Below are positions 35,935 to 44,072 of a stretch of 64,000 bases of DNA, one piece after another. Position numbers and translations under genes: made by a program. Numbering within the stretch: the first letter of the stretch is position 1; each line of letters opens with the position of its first letter. The DNA comes from Halomonas sp. GFAJ-1 (GTDB lineage: Bacteria > Pseudomonadota > Gammaproteobacteria > Pseudomonadales > Halomonadaceae), in NCBI GenBank assembly GCA_002966495.1, contig CP016490.1, positions 2,046,001-2,110,000 on the forward strand. The letters are read 5' to 3'. The notes below the pieces were generated by a model. The model did no database searches. It was given only the letters and a program-made list of their open reading frames with translations, and was not told the origin of the DNA.

Positions 35935-37670
35935 TGAGGATTTTACTGCCGATGCCGCGTATTTCGCTAAAACACAGCGTGGTTGCCGTGACGTTGATGA
36001 TAGGTGCACTTGTAGCAGGCCCCGTTTCGGCACAGTCGCTTAGTCTTGCTGATTCTATTTTGCCCGAGCAGAGCGCAAGAGGTGGTCAAAGCGGACAACA
36101 GCAAGAACAAGTAGATGATACCCCTCGTGCCGATTGGCGTAGCGGTACCTTCGGCCCTGTTAACTTACCTATGCAGAATCCTGATGCGTTGCCGCCTTTT
36201 GGTGCCAACCTCTTTACTGGTGGTTTTCGTGGCGCTATGGGCGATGGTCTCAATGCGGATTACCGTATTAAGCCGGGTGACCAAGTCACCGTGCGTGCTT
36301 GGGGGGCTTTTGAACTCGACCGCGTTCTGCCGGTAGATGCCCAAGGCAACATTTTTATCCCTGGCTCTGGCCCGCTGAATGTACAAGGGCAAAACAGCCA
36401 GCAAGTAGATAACAGCGTGCGCCGCGCGATTACGTCTGTCTACCCGGATAACGTAGAGGTATACACCAACTTACAGGGCGTTCAGCCCGTGGCCGTCTTC
36501 GTAACCGGCTATGTGGAAAACCCCGGCCGCTACGCAGGCACCCCTAACGATTCGCTGCTTTATTTCCTCGACCAAGCAGGCGGTATCGATCAAGACCTAG
36601 GCAGCTACCGTCAGATCCGTGTGATGCGTAACAACAGCACCGTAGCTACCGTCGACCTTTATGACTTCCTGATTAACGGCACCATTGCCCGCCCGCAGTT
36701 TCAAGATGGCGACACCATTGTGGTAGAAGAACGCGGCCCTGCCATCGCAGTCGGGGGAGATGTACATCGCGAACACCGTTACGAACTAACGGGCAGCCTG
36801 CTCAGTGGGGCTGAAATCGTCAGTTTGGCGCGCTTAAGAAGCGGCGTATCGCATGTGCTGCTGCGTGGCGACCGTGAAGATGGCCCCATCGCTCAGTACT
36901 TCCCCATCGATATGTTTTACGGCCAAACGATTCGCAGCGGCGATGAAGTCCTGTTTAGCGCCGACCAGCGCAGCGAAACCATCGTGGTGGAAGTGGAAGG
37001 CAGCTATTACGGCCCATCGCGCTTTGCGCTTCCCCGCAATGCACGCTTAAGCGAATTGCTGGATGCCATCGCAGTGCCTGAAAATATGACCGCCGTTGAA
37101 AGCATTTCACTACAGCGGGAAAGCGTTCGCCAGCAGCAGGAGCAGTCGCTTCAAGATAGCCTGCGCCGCTTGGAAACCACTTATCTGGGCGCGTCATCGC
37201 GTACCGACCAAGAAGCGCAAATACGCCTTCAAGAGGCCGAACTCATTGAGCGCTTTATTGAGCGTGCCAGTGAGCTAGAGCCAAGCGGCCGCTTAGTAGT
37301 TGCTTCAAAGGACGGTATTTCTGACATTCGCCTGCAGGATGGTGATGTAATCACCATTCCCGAAATTAGCGATTCAGTACTCATCAGCGGGGAAATTCTT
37401 GTGCCTCAGGCCGCGGTGTATCGCCCGGGCATGAGCGTTATCGACTACGTGGAAAGCGCCGGTGGCTTTACCGAACGTGCAGATAAAGACCAAATTCTGC
37501 TGGTTCGCCAAAACGGCGCAGTGGAGCATGCCCGTAACTCGCCGCTTCGCCCAGGGGATGAGATTCTCATCATGCCCAAAGCGCCCACCCACAACCTTCA
37601 GTTAGCGTCCACGCTTACGCAAATACTGTTCCAAATCGCCGTTACCACCCGTGTAGCCTTGGATCTGTAA
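35934..37670 (+). CDS. kpsD: Capsule export outer-membrane protein (KpsD/Wza family)
   Basis: A 578-residue exporter with a signal peptide (hydrophobic SVVAVTLMIGALVAG, cleavage after VSAQ near residue 34). It contains the poly_export domain (YRIKPGDQVTVRAWGAFE, about residues 107-190) followed by several SLBB repeats, including VFVTGYVENPGRYAG and SGEILVPQAAVYRPG. A helical stretch (about 390-440) ends the periplasmic part. The length is close to E. coli KpsD (558). It should carry the capsule across the periplasm and outer membrane together with KpsE, KpsM and KpsT encoded next. Confidence 0.92.
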   Translation: MRILLPMPRISLKHSVVAVTLMIGALVAGPVSAQSLSLADSILPEQSARGGQSGQQQEQVDDTPRADWRSGTFGPVNLPMQNPDALPPFGANLFTGGFRGAMGDGLNADYRIKPGDQVTVRAWGAFELDRVLPVDAQGNIFIPGSGPLNVQGQNSQQVDNSVRRAITSVYPDNVEVYTNLQGVQPVAVFVTGYVENPGRYAGTPNDSLLYFLDQAGGIDQDLGSYRQIRVMRNNSTVATVDLYDFLINGTIARPQFQDGDTIVVEERGPAIAVGGDVHREHRYELTGSLLSGAEIVSLARLRSGVSHVLLRGDREDGPIAQYFPIDMFYGQTIRSGDEVLFSADQRSETIVVEVEGSYYGPSRFALPRNARLSELLDAIAVPENMTAVESISLQRESVRQQQEQSLQDSLRRLETTYLGASSRTDQEAQIRLQEAELIERFIERASELEPSGRLVVASKDGISDIRLQDGDVITIPEISDSVLISGEILVPQAAVYRPGMSVIDYVESAGGFTERADKDQILLVRQNGAVEHARNSPLRPGDEILIMPKAPTHNLQLASTLTQILFQIAVTTRVALDL

Positions 37671-37680
37671 GCGTTTTAAT

Positions 37681-37730
37681 GGTGAGTGGTGAGTAGACGA
37701 AATGCTCACACCTCACGCCTCACACCTCAC
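37681..37730. repeat. Heptanucleotide repeats, two opposed arms (kpsD-kpsM gap)
   Basis: GGTGAGT is present twice (37681-37694), then a 10-base spacer (AGACGAAATG), then CTCACAC, CTCACGC, CTCACAC and CTCAC. The two arms are the same 7-bp unit family (NNNGTGA / TCACNNN) in opposite orientation and can pair as two 5-bp stems with a small internal bulge. The layout mimics the two arms around the four-helix-bundle gene further down the operon, but without a gene between them. Confidence 0.85.
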
Positions 37731-37748
37731 TAATTTAAAAGTAGCGCT

Positions 37749-38558
37749 ATGGCTAATGTAAAAGGGGCGCCAAAGGGCGCCCGCACGCCTTGGCAAGTCA
37801 CCCGCAGCGTGTGGTACGCCATGTTTATGCGAGAAGCCATTTCTCGCACCATGGCAGACCGCATGGGCTGGTTCTGGATGATTTTTGAGCCAGTGGCGTT
37901 AGTTGCCATCATGGTAGCTATTCGCAGTTTTATCCGTGGCGACCGGCTGATTGTGAATGCTGAATTCATCCCCTGGATGATTGCTGGGCTGATGGGGTTT
38001 TTCTTAGTGCGTGAAGGGATGCTGCGCGGTATGGGGGCCATTGAAGCCAATAGTGCGCTGTTTGCTTATCGGCAAGTACAACCTGCAGACCCAGTGCTGG
38101 TGCGTAACTTCCTAGAGGGTATGCTGCGTACCTTTGTTTTTTTAATCTTTATCGTAGGTGGCTTGATGCTGGGGTTAAACATGTACCCCGATAATGCAAT
38201 TAGGGCGATGGGGGCCTGGCTGTCGCTTTGGAGTTTAGGGCTTGGGCTGGGGCTAGTGACTTCTACAGCCGCTACGTTGGTGCCGGAAGTAGGCCGCGTG
38301 ATTCGTATGCTGTCTTTGCCGCTGTTGATCATTTCTGGCGTCATTTTTCCGCTCAATCAGCTGCCTCACTGGCTGCTGGAATACCTGATGCTTAACCCTA
38401 TTCCACACGCGTTAGAAACCCTCCGACTGGGCTTTTTTGAAAACTATCAGGTCATTCACGGCACCAGCCTGCTCTACTTCTGGTTATTTACGCTTTCACT
38501 AATTTCAGTAGGGCTACTCATGCACCTGCGTTTTGTTGATCGGTTAAAGGCAAAATAA
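37749..38558 (+). CDS. kpsM: Capsule ABC transporter permease
   Basis: A 269-residue integral membrane protein of the ABC-2 type with six hydrophobic segments. It has an amphipathic N-terminus (SVWYAMFMREAISRTMADR), the FEPVALVAIM helix, and late family blocks (SLPLLIISGVIFPLNQLPHW, LNPIPHALETLRLGFF) seen in KpsM/CtrC/BexB. With KpsT it moves the finished lipid-linked capsule polymer across the inner membrane. The leader contains the opposed heptamer arms, and kpsE begins 3 bp after the stop. Confidence 0.93.
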   Translation: MANVKGAPKGARTPWQVTRSVWYAMFMREAISRTMADRMGWFWMIFEPVALVAIMVAIRSFIRGDRLIVNAEFIPWMIAGLMGFFLVREGMLRGMGAIEANSALFAYRQVQPADPVLVRNFLEGMLRTFVFLIFIVGGLMLGLNMYPDNAIRAMGAWLSLWSLGLGLGLVTSTAATLVPEVGRVIRMLSLPLLIISGVIFPLNQLPHWLLEYLMLNPIPHALETLRLGFFENYQVIHGTSLLYFWLFTLSLISVGLLMHLRFVDRLKAK

Positions 38559-38561
38559 TTC

Positions 38562-39659
38562 ATGTACGTTTCCCTACGTCGATTTGTAAAAACCTCTCCC
38601 CAATGGGCCGTTGCATTTCTTGCCATCCTGCTGGTCTCATTCTATTGGTTTGTTTGGGCAGAAGAGCGCTACGTATCCCGCGCCACGGTAGTATTAGAAA
38701 GCCCCCAAGTCGCCACGCCAGAATTCAGCCTTTCATCATTAATGGGGGGCGGAGGGGGTAACACGGCAGATCTCCTACTGCTGCGTGAGCACTTACTATC
38801 AGTAGATATGTTGCGTTTGTTAGACGAGCAGCTAGGGATTCGCCAGCACTATAGCGAGCATGGCGATTTTTTTGCCAAGTTGCGCGATGCAAACGCCCCG
38901 ATTGAAGACCTGCACAAATATTACCTGCGCCGGGTAGAAGTGGAGCTGGACGAATACGCTGGGGTGCTGAATATTCATGTGCAAGGCTACACCCCAGAGT
39001 TCGCCCACAGCATGGCAACGCTACTGCTGGAAGCTGGCGAAAACCACATGAATGAAATGGGCCACCGCTTAGCAGACGAGCAAGTGCGTTTTCTAGAGCA
39101 TCAAATGGTACGCCTGGAAGACCGCTTTAGAGATACCCGTTCAGAGTTACTCGACTTTCAAAACCAGTACGGCTTAGTATCGCCCACCTCCACAGTGGAA
39201 AGCATTAACCAAGTGGTTGCTACGTTAGAAGGCGATCTTGCCCGCTTACAGGCCCAGCGCAACGCACTTGCCAGCTTCCAAAGCGCACAATCTTCCGAGA
39301 TGCGCCAAGTAGAGCGCAATATTGAAGCACTTCGCGACCAAATCATTGAACAGCGCGACCGCCTAGCCCAAGCGGCAGGGGACTCGCTTAACCGCATCTC
39401 CGCCGAGTACGAAACCCTAGAGCTACAAGCTCAGTTTGCTCAAGAAACCTACTCAAGTGCCCTGGCTGCATTAGAAAACACTCGCTTAGAAGCCGCCCGC
39501 CAGCTCAAGCAAGTAAGCGTACTGCAAAGCCCGCTATTCCCCGAATACCCAACCGAGCCTAACCGCTTATATAACAGCAGCGTGTTCGCCATCATTACCA
39601 TCTTTTTGGCCTTCATCCTCAGCATGCTCATCATGATTGTGAAAGACCATCGGGATTGA
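38562..39659 (+). CDS. kpsE: Capsule export inner-membrane/periplasmic adaptor (KpsE family)
   Basis: A 365-residue polysaccharide co-polymerase type 3 protein. There is an N-terminal membrane segment (WAVAFLAILLVSFYWFVW, about residues 13-30), a long periplasmic coiled-coil region (about 165-295), a Pro-rich SPLFPEYPTEPNR segment and a C-terminal membrane segment (about 337-358). It links the KpsMT transporter to KpsD. Its stop is followed by heptanucleotide repeats and the IS-disrupted four-helix-bundle gene, not directly by kpsT as in a typical operon. Confidence 0.92.
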   Translation: MYVSLRRFVKTSPQWAVAFLAILLVSFYWFVWAEERYVSRATVVLESPQVATPEFSLSSLMGGGGGNTADLLLLREHLLSVDMLRLLDEQLGIRQHYSEHGDFFAKLRDANAPIEDLHKYYLRRVEVELDEYAGVLNIHVQGYTPEFAHSMATLLLEAGENHMNEMGHRLADEQVRFLEHQMVRLEDRFRDTRSELLDFQNQYGLVSPTSTVESINQVVATLEGDLARLQAQRNALASFQSAQSSEMRQVERNIEALRDQIIEQRDRLAQAAGDSLNRISAEYETLELQAQFAQETYSSALAALENTRLEAARQLKQVSVLQSPLFPEYPTEPNRLYNSSVFAIITIFLAFILSMLIMIVKDHRD

Positions 39660-39664
39660 GTTTT

Positions 39665-39713
39665 GGTGAGTGGTGAGTGGTGAAGAGTGAGTGGTTGGTG
39701 GTAACTCTTGAGC
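39665..39713. repeat. Heptanucleotide repeat array, left arm of the four-helix-bundle gene
   Basis: Units in register from 39665: GGTGAGT, GGTGAGT, GGTGAAG, AGTGAGT, GGTTGGT, GGTAACT, CTTGAGC. The first units are the same 7-mer as in the kpsD-kpsM gap; later units drift but keep the 7-base period. The strand orientation (GTGA on the top strand) is opposite to that of the array downstream of the gene. Confidence 0.82.
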
Positions 39714-39737
39714 AATGGTTGAATCGCCCCGGATATT

Positions 39738-40565
39738 CTAGACACCCGTTAGGCTCTTAAAGTAACGCCTTTCATACTCAACCGGTGACAAGTTATCACT
39801 TGTGCCGTGTCGGCGCTTTGGGTTGTAAAACATTTCAATATAATTGAACACGTCACATCTAGCTGCTTCGCGTGTTGAATAAATCTGTCGCTTGATTCGC
39901 TCTCGCTTTAGAAGTTGAAAGAAGCTTTCAGCAACGGCGTTGTCATGACAGTTACCACGTCGGCTCATGCTGCCTACCAAGTGATTCGCTTTCAGAAAGC
40001 TTTGCCAGTCTCCACTGCTAAACTGGCTTCCTTGATCCGAATGCACCATCACCGTTCCTTGTGGCTTGCGTCGCCAGACTGCTGATAACAAAGCATCCAG
40101 TACCAACTCCGTAGTCATGCGAGACTTCATCGACCAGCCAACCACTTGACGAGAAAACAGGTCGATAACTACCGCTAAGTAAAGCCAGCCTTCATAAGTG
40201 CGGATGTACGTGATGTCCGTCACCCAAGTAACATTTGGCGCTGTTACTTCAAACTGACGGTCTAAATGGTTAGGGGATACAACAGCCGGTTTTCCACCGC
40301 CATAGCCGCCAGGGCGTCGTCGATAGCCTGTCTGAGAACGTAAACCTTCCCTACTCATAAGACGCGCCACACGGTGCTTCCCGCAAGCTTCGCCAGCTTC
40401 ACGCAAGTCCTGGTAGACCTTGCGATAGCCATATACACCGCCGCTTTCAAGCCAGGAGTGCTTGATCAATCCCAGCAAGCGCTCATCTTCTCGCGCTCGA
40501 TTAGAGAGCGCTTTTTTACACCATGCGTAGTAACCGCTGGGGTGCACTGCCATCATCTGACACAA
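39738..40565 (-). CDS. IS3-family transposase OrfB (IS A)
   Basis: The DDE integrase half of an IS3 transposase, with HTH_21 (MAVHPSGYYAW), WVTDITYIRT, MVHSDQGSQFSS and DNAVAESFFQLLK supplying the three acidic residues. The frame stays open upstream to the A6G slippery run at the end of orfA (near 40645). The active protein is therefore probably made by -1 frameshifting as an OrfAB fusion, as usual for this family. Confidence 0.92.
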   Translation of the reverse strand: MCQMMAVHPSGYYAWCKKALSNRAREDERLLGLIKHSWLESGGVYGYRKVYQDLREAGEACGKHRVARLMSREGLRSQTGYRRRPGGYGGGKPAVVSPNHLDRQFEVTAPNVTWVTDITYIRTYEGWLYLAVVIDLFSRQVVGWSMKSRMTTELVLDALLSAVWRRKPQGTVMVHSDQGSQFSSGDWQSFLKANHLVGSMSRRGNCHDNAVAESFFQLLKRERIKRQIYSTREAARCDVFNYIEMFYNPKRRHGTSDNLSPVEYERRYFKSLTGV

Positions 40566-40612
40566 GCGACGTACCGAATATTGGCTCGCATAATTTTGAA
40601 TAAACGCGTACC

Positions 40613-40891
40613 TCAGTCGGACTCCCTGGCGAAGTACGCGGTGGCCTTTTTTAATATGTCTCGCTCTTCTGATACGCGTTTGAGCTCGGCCTTCAAACGA
40701 CGGTTTTCAGCTTGGAGATCATCATCTTCTTGCCGTTGTTCTACCGGCTTATCGTAGCGCTTGATCCAGATGTACAGGCTGTGACCTGACACGCCTAGCC
40801 GCTCAGCGACCTCGGCCACGCGATGGCCGCGCTCTACCACCTGCTTGACGGCTTCGATTTTGAATTCTTCAGTGTAGCGGGGATAGCTCAT
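40613..40891 (-). CDS. IS3-family OrfA (IS A)
   Basis: A 92-residue helix-turn-helix protein (YPRYTEEFKIEAVKQVVERG, VAEVAERLGVSGHSLYIW) with a leucine-zipper tail, the DNA-binding half of the IS3 transposase. It ends ATAYFARESD after an A-rich slippery run. Confidence 0.92.
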   Translation of the reverse strand: MSYPRYTEEFKIEAVKQVVERGHRVAEVAERLGVSGHSLYIWIKRYDKPVEQRQEDDDLQAENRRLKAELKRVSEERDILKKATAYFARESD

Positions 40892-40969
40892 GGTTCCTCC
40901 TAGATACCTTTAGTATAAGGCCTGGAGGTGTCTACGAAACCTGGGGCGATTCAGGTTGCTGAGAAGTGA

Positions 40970-40978
40970 GGGGGGGGG
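40970..40978. repeat. G9 homopolymer just before a start codon
   Basis: Nine G residues end one base before ATG 40980. They occupy the ribosome-binding position of the four-helix-bundle gene. Homopolymer G tracts of this length often vary by slippage, which would change the spacing of the ribosome site. Confidence 0.8.
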
Positions 40979-41069
40979 AATGAGGAAGCATCAGGAGTTG
41001 CGAGTTTGGCAACAGGCGATGGATCTGGTGGAGCAAATCTGATCTTACCCAGCAACAGTGGACACTGGT

Positions 41070-41935
41070 TTAAGCGATCATTCGGGCTTCGAAGACCTCT
41101 GGGCTGATCATCCCAATAGCACTGTGTCGCCGTTGCTTGTTGTAGTCCAGTTCGATGTATTCAAACACTTGGCGTCTCATCGTATCCCGCGTTTTAAACT
41201 GCTCTCCGTGGATCGCTTCAACTTTGAGACTGTGGAAGAAGCTTTCGGCACAAGCATTATCATAGCAGTTGCCTTTGGCGCTCATGCTGCACTTGAGCTC
41301 ATGCCGCGTCAGTAGTGATTGGTAAAGCATGGAACAGTACTGACTGCCTCGATCAGAATGGACGATCACGCTTTTGGGCATTTTGCGTTTCCATAACGCC
41401 ATCTGCAGCGCATCACAAACGAGGTCGGCTGTCATACGTTCACTCATTGCCCAACCAACCACTTTACGAGAGTAAAGATCAATGAGCACGGCCAGGTAAA
41501 GCCAGCCTTCGCCCGTCGCCAAATATGTGATATCACCCACCCACTTTTGATTGGGAGCTGAAGCCATGAAGTTTTGCTCTAGTAGATTTGGCGCCACTGG
41601 CAGTGAATGCCGAGAGTTCGTGGTTGCCTTGAACTTGCGGGCTGCTTTAGCGCGCAAGCCTTGGCGTTGTAAGCTGGCAGCCACCGTCTTACGATTGATC
41701 GGCATTCCATCATCTCGCAGGTCTAGCGTTAATCTCGGGGCGCCTGAGCGACCCTTACGTTGGTGATAAGCCTTGGCCACGCGCTGATCGATAATGGCTT
41801 GCTGGCTGCGTTTTGGAGACGAGCCCCCTCGCGCTGCCGCCAAGCGTAGTAGCCGCTTCGAGCGACCCCAACAACATGGCACATACGTTGAACGCTGAAA
41901 GCCTGACGATGACGATGGATAAAGGCGTACTTCAC
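41070..41935 (-). pseudogene. IS3-family OrfB (IS B) with a frameshift
   Basis: The first part ([18 protein letters not shown] to [10 protein letters not shown]) and the rest ([18 protein letters not shown] onward, with the DDE motifs [19 protein letters not shown] and [13 protein letters not shown]) are in different frames. They join at a run of five C/G bases at 41824-41828. This lies ~100 bp beyond the normal orfA/orfB slippery site (A6G near 41966), so it is an extra one-base indel that should inactivate the element, unless it is a sequencing error. Confidence 0.85.
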
Positions 41936-42234
41936 TTCAGGCTCTTCGCGAAGTACACCGCGGCCTTTTTTGTGATGGCCAGCTCTTCATTGGCTTCGGC
42001 TAACTGTCGCTTCAAGCGAGCGTTTTCTTCTGCCAGTGACCGCTCTCGCTCCGATGTATCTTGTTGTTGCTGAACCTTAGAACGCCACTGATAAAGCTGA
42101 CTCGAATGTATGCCCAGTTCACGAGCCGCTGCAGCGACGCCTATGCGATCAGCAAGCGCTAACGCTTCTTGCCGATAGGCATCTGAATAACGGGTATAGG
42201 ATTTTTTCTTCATTGATGTCGTCGATCTTGCCAT
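41932..42234 (-). CDS. IS3-family OrfA (IS B)
   Basis: A 100-residue helix-turn-helix protein ([37 protein letters not shown]) with a C-terminal coiled coil, matching IS3 OrfA. It overlaps the start of orfB by four bases. Confidence 0.9.
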   Translation of the reverse strand: MARSTTSMKKKSYTRYSDAYRQEALALADRIGVAAAARELGIHSSQLYQWRSKVQQQQDTSERERSLAEENARLKRQLAEANEELAITKKAAVYFAKSLK

Positions 42235-42590
42235 TGTTCACCTCATCGTAGCGTATTACATTCTTGAGGTGTCCACTGTTACTGGGCAAGATCAATCTAT
42301 CTCATCACAGCGCAATTTCCTGATGACGAACGGTATGGCCTCACAAGTCAGATGCGTCGAGCCGTGGTGTCAGTTCCTAGTAACATTTCCGAAGGTGCAG
42401 CAAGGGGTAGTCAAAAAGACTTTATTCGTTTTTTGTTTATTGCACGTGGATCGTTGAGTGAAATTGAAACCCAACTGCTGATTGCCCAGCGTCTTGGCTA
42501 CATTCAGGATGTGGGCACTACCATTGAGTTGATTAACCAAGTATCAGGTTTGCTAGGTGGGTTGATTCGCCATTTACAAAATCGATAATT

Positions 42591-42653
42591 ACTCACAACT
42601 CACAACTCACAACTCACAACTCACAACTCACAACTCACAACTCACAACTCACA
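42591..42653. repeat. Heptanucleotide array ACTCACA x9, right arm of the four-helix-bundle gene
   Basis: Nine perfect copies of ACTCACA begin 2 bp after the four-helix-bundle stop codon and end 6 bp before the ATG of the next gene. On the other strand the unit is TGTGAGT, so this arm is inverted relative to the GGTGAGT arm at 39665. The perfect identity of nine units points to recent expansion. Confidence 0.95.
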
Positions 42654-42659
42654 GCCCTC

Positions 42660-44072
42660 ATGCTCAACATCATCCACCACGGCGGAGCCGTTGGCGTTAC
42701 CGGCAGTTGCCACCAGCTTATCCTCAGCAGTGAACACTCACTATTAGTGGATTGTGGCTTGTTTCAGGGCGAAGACGAAGCGCAAGACAGCTTCCAGCAG
42801 CTGCAAATCGAATTCGATATCAGCACTGTAAAAGCCCTCATCATTACCCATGTACATATAGACCACGTAGGGCGACTGCCTTACCTGCTGGCTGCAGGCT
42901 TTAAAGGGCCTATCATTTGCTCTGTTCCTTCCGCCGTGTTGTTGCCGCTGGTAATTGAAGATGCGCTCAAAATCGGCTTTACCCGCAACGCCCAGCTTAT
43001 TGAACGCTTTCAAGCCCAGCTAGCATCCCAAATCGTTAGTGTGCCCTACGGCAAATGGCATAACGTGGTCGAAAAATCCGGCGAAGGCGGCATTACCACT
43101 AGAGTGAAGCTCAAGCGGGCAGGGCACATTCTTGGTTCTAGCTATGTAGAAGTAGCCCACCAGGATGCCAGCGGCGAAAAAGAGCGAGTTGTGTTCAGTG
43201 GAGATTTAGGCGCCCCTTATGCACCGCTGTTACCCGCACCGCAATCACCCTACGGCTGCGAACAGTTAGTGCTGGAAAGCACCTACGGCGACCGGCTACA
43301 TCCAAATCGCCGTAACCGCCGTGCCATGCTTAAAAAGGCTATAGAGCAAGCGCTTACTAACGGCGGCACGGTGATGGTACCCGCCTTCAGCATTGGCCGT
43401 ACTCAAGAGCTGCTCTACGAGTTGGAAGGCATCATTTTTGAAGCCAGCGCGAAATCCAAACCCAGCCGCTGGAAAGCGTTAGAAATCATCGTTGACTCAC
43501 CACTTGCCGCCCGTTTTACCCAGGTTTACCGCCAGCTAAAACCCTACTGGGATAATGAAGCCCAGCGCCGCCTGCGCAGTGGCCGCCACCCGCTCAACTT
43601 TGAAAATCTCTATACAGTAGAAAGCCACGAAGCCCATGAGCAAACCGTGGCGTACCTTGCAAAAACCGGCCGCCCAGCGGTAGTCATTGCCGCCAGCGGC
43701 ATGTGCGCAGGCGGGCGCATCATGAATTACCTAAAGGCTATGTTAGGCGATGAGCGTCACCAAGTTTTATTCGTAGGCTACCAAGGCACAGGCACCCCAG
43801 GGCGCGCTATTCAACAATACGGCCCCCAGGGCGGTTGGGTAGAAATAGACGGCCAACGGTTTGATATAAAAGCAGGTGTCACCACTATTAGTGGATACTC
43901 CGCCCACGCAGACCAAAAGAACCTGCTCAACTTCGTCAAACGCATGCGCCGCTGGCCCCACACGATTCGTTTGGTGCACGGTGAACAAGCTGCTCGCATA
44001 GCGCTCAAAGATGAACTCGAAAGCCTCTATAAACGGAAAGGCAAAGAAGTGAGAGTAGTGATCGAGGCGTAA
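42660..44072 (+). CDS. Beta-CASP metallo-beta-lactamase-fold ribonuclease
   Basis: A 470-residue protein of the CPSF73/Ysh1-like family. The zinc site includes THVHIDHVGRLPY (HxHxDH, about residues 62-67), GHILGSSYVEV, and SGDLGAP. The beta-CASP part has LESTYGDR, VPAFSIGRTQELLYEL and SGMCAGGRIMNYLK, and the C-terminal RNA-specificity region has GYSAHADQKNLL. Such proteins cut RNA. Finding one inside a capsule operon is unusual. The ATG follows nine heptamer repeats directly and has no Shine-Dalgarno sequence. The stop codon is followed at once by a second, longer heptamer array. Confidence 0.88.
   Translation: MLNIIHHGGAVGVTGSCHQLILSSEHSLLVDCGLFQGEDEAQDSFQQLQIEFDISTVKALIITHVHIDHVGRLPYLLAAGFKGPIICSVPSAVLLPLVIEDALKIGFTRNAQLIERFQAQLASQIVSVPYGKWHNVVEKSGEGGITTRVKLKRAGHILGSSYVEVAHQDASGEKERVVFSGDLGAPYAPLLPAPQSPYGCEQLVLESTYGDRLHPNRRNRRAMLKKAIEQALTNGGTVMVPAFSIGRTQELLYELEGIIFEASAKSKPSRWKALEIIVDSPLAARFTQVYRQLKPYWDNEAQRRLRSGRHPLNFENLYTVESHEAHEQTVAYLAKTGRPAVVIAASGMCAGGRIMNYLKAMLGDERHQVLFVGYQGTGTPGRAIQQYGPQGGWVEIDGQRFDIKAGVTTISGYSAHADQKNLLNFVKRMRRWPHTIRLVHGEQAARIALKDELESLYKRKGKEVRVVIEA

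Larger units (their letters stand above)
39720..40953 (-). mobile_element. IS3-family insertion sequence A
   Basis: Ends are inverted repeats: TGAATCGCCCC...TAGACACC from 39720 and, on the other strand, TGAATCGCCCCAGG...TAGACACC from 40953. GGT flanks both sides (39717-39719 and 40954-40956), a 3-bp target duplication. It carries intact orfA and orfB on the minus strand. It lies 26 bp upstream of the four-helix-bundle start codon, between that gene and its left repeat arm. Confidence 0.93.
41041..42293 (-). mobile_element. IS3-family insertion sequence B
   Basis: Left end GATCTTACCCAGCAACAGTG, right end (minus strand) GATCTTGCCCAGTAACAGTG, both continuing GACAC: a 25-bp inverted repeat with two mismatches. 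AATCT is duplicated at 41036-41040 and 42294-42298. It interrupts the four-helix-bundle gene after codon 20. A much more decayed relative of its left end is found at 20073-20352. Confidence 0.95.
40980..42588 (+). pseudogene. Four-helix-bundle protein (S23/IVP-like), interrupted by an IS3 element
   Basis: Joining 40980-41040 to 42299-42588 (one copy of the 5-bp duplication removed) restores an unbroken frame of 116 codons. It starts MRKHQELRVWQQAMDLVEQI and contains RRAVVSVPSNISEGAARGS, then DFIRFLFIARGSLSEIETQL, LLIAQRLGY and GGLIRHL. This is the canonical pattern of the four-helix-bundle family named after 23S rRNA intervening-sequence proteins and related to Avd of diversity-generating retroelements. 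Its molecular job is unknown in most hosts. The gene is framed by heptanucleotide arrays in opposite orientation, has a G9 tract at its ribosome site, and was disabled by two IS insertions. Confidence 0.9.

Noticed and set aside
40613..42234. IS A and IS B as two copies of one element
   Set aside because: Their terminal repeats (TGAATCGCCCC versus GATCTTACCC) and transposase sequences differ; they are distinct IS3-family elements.
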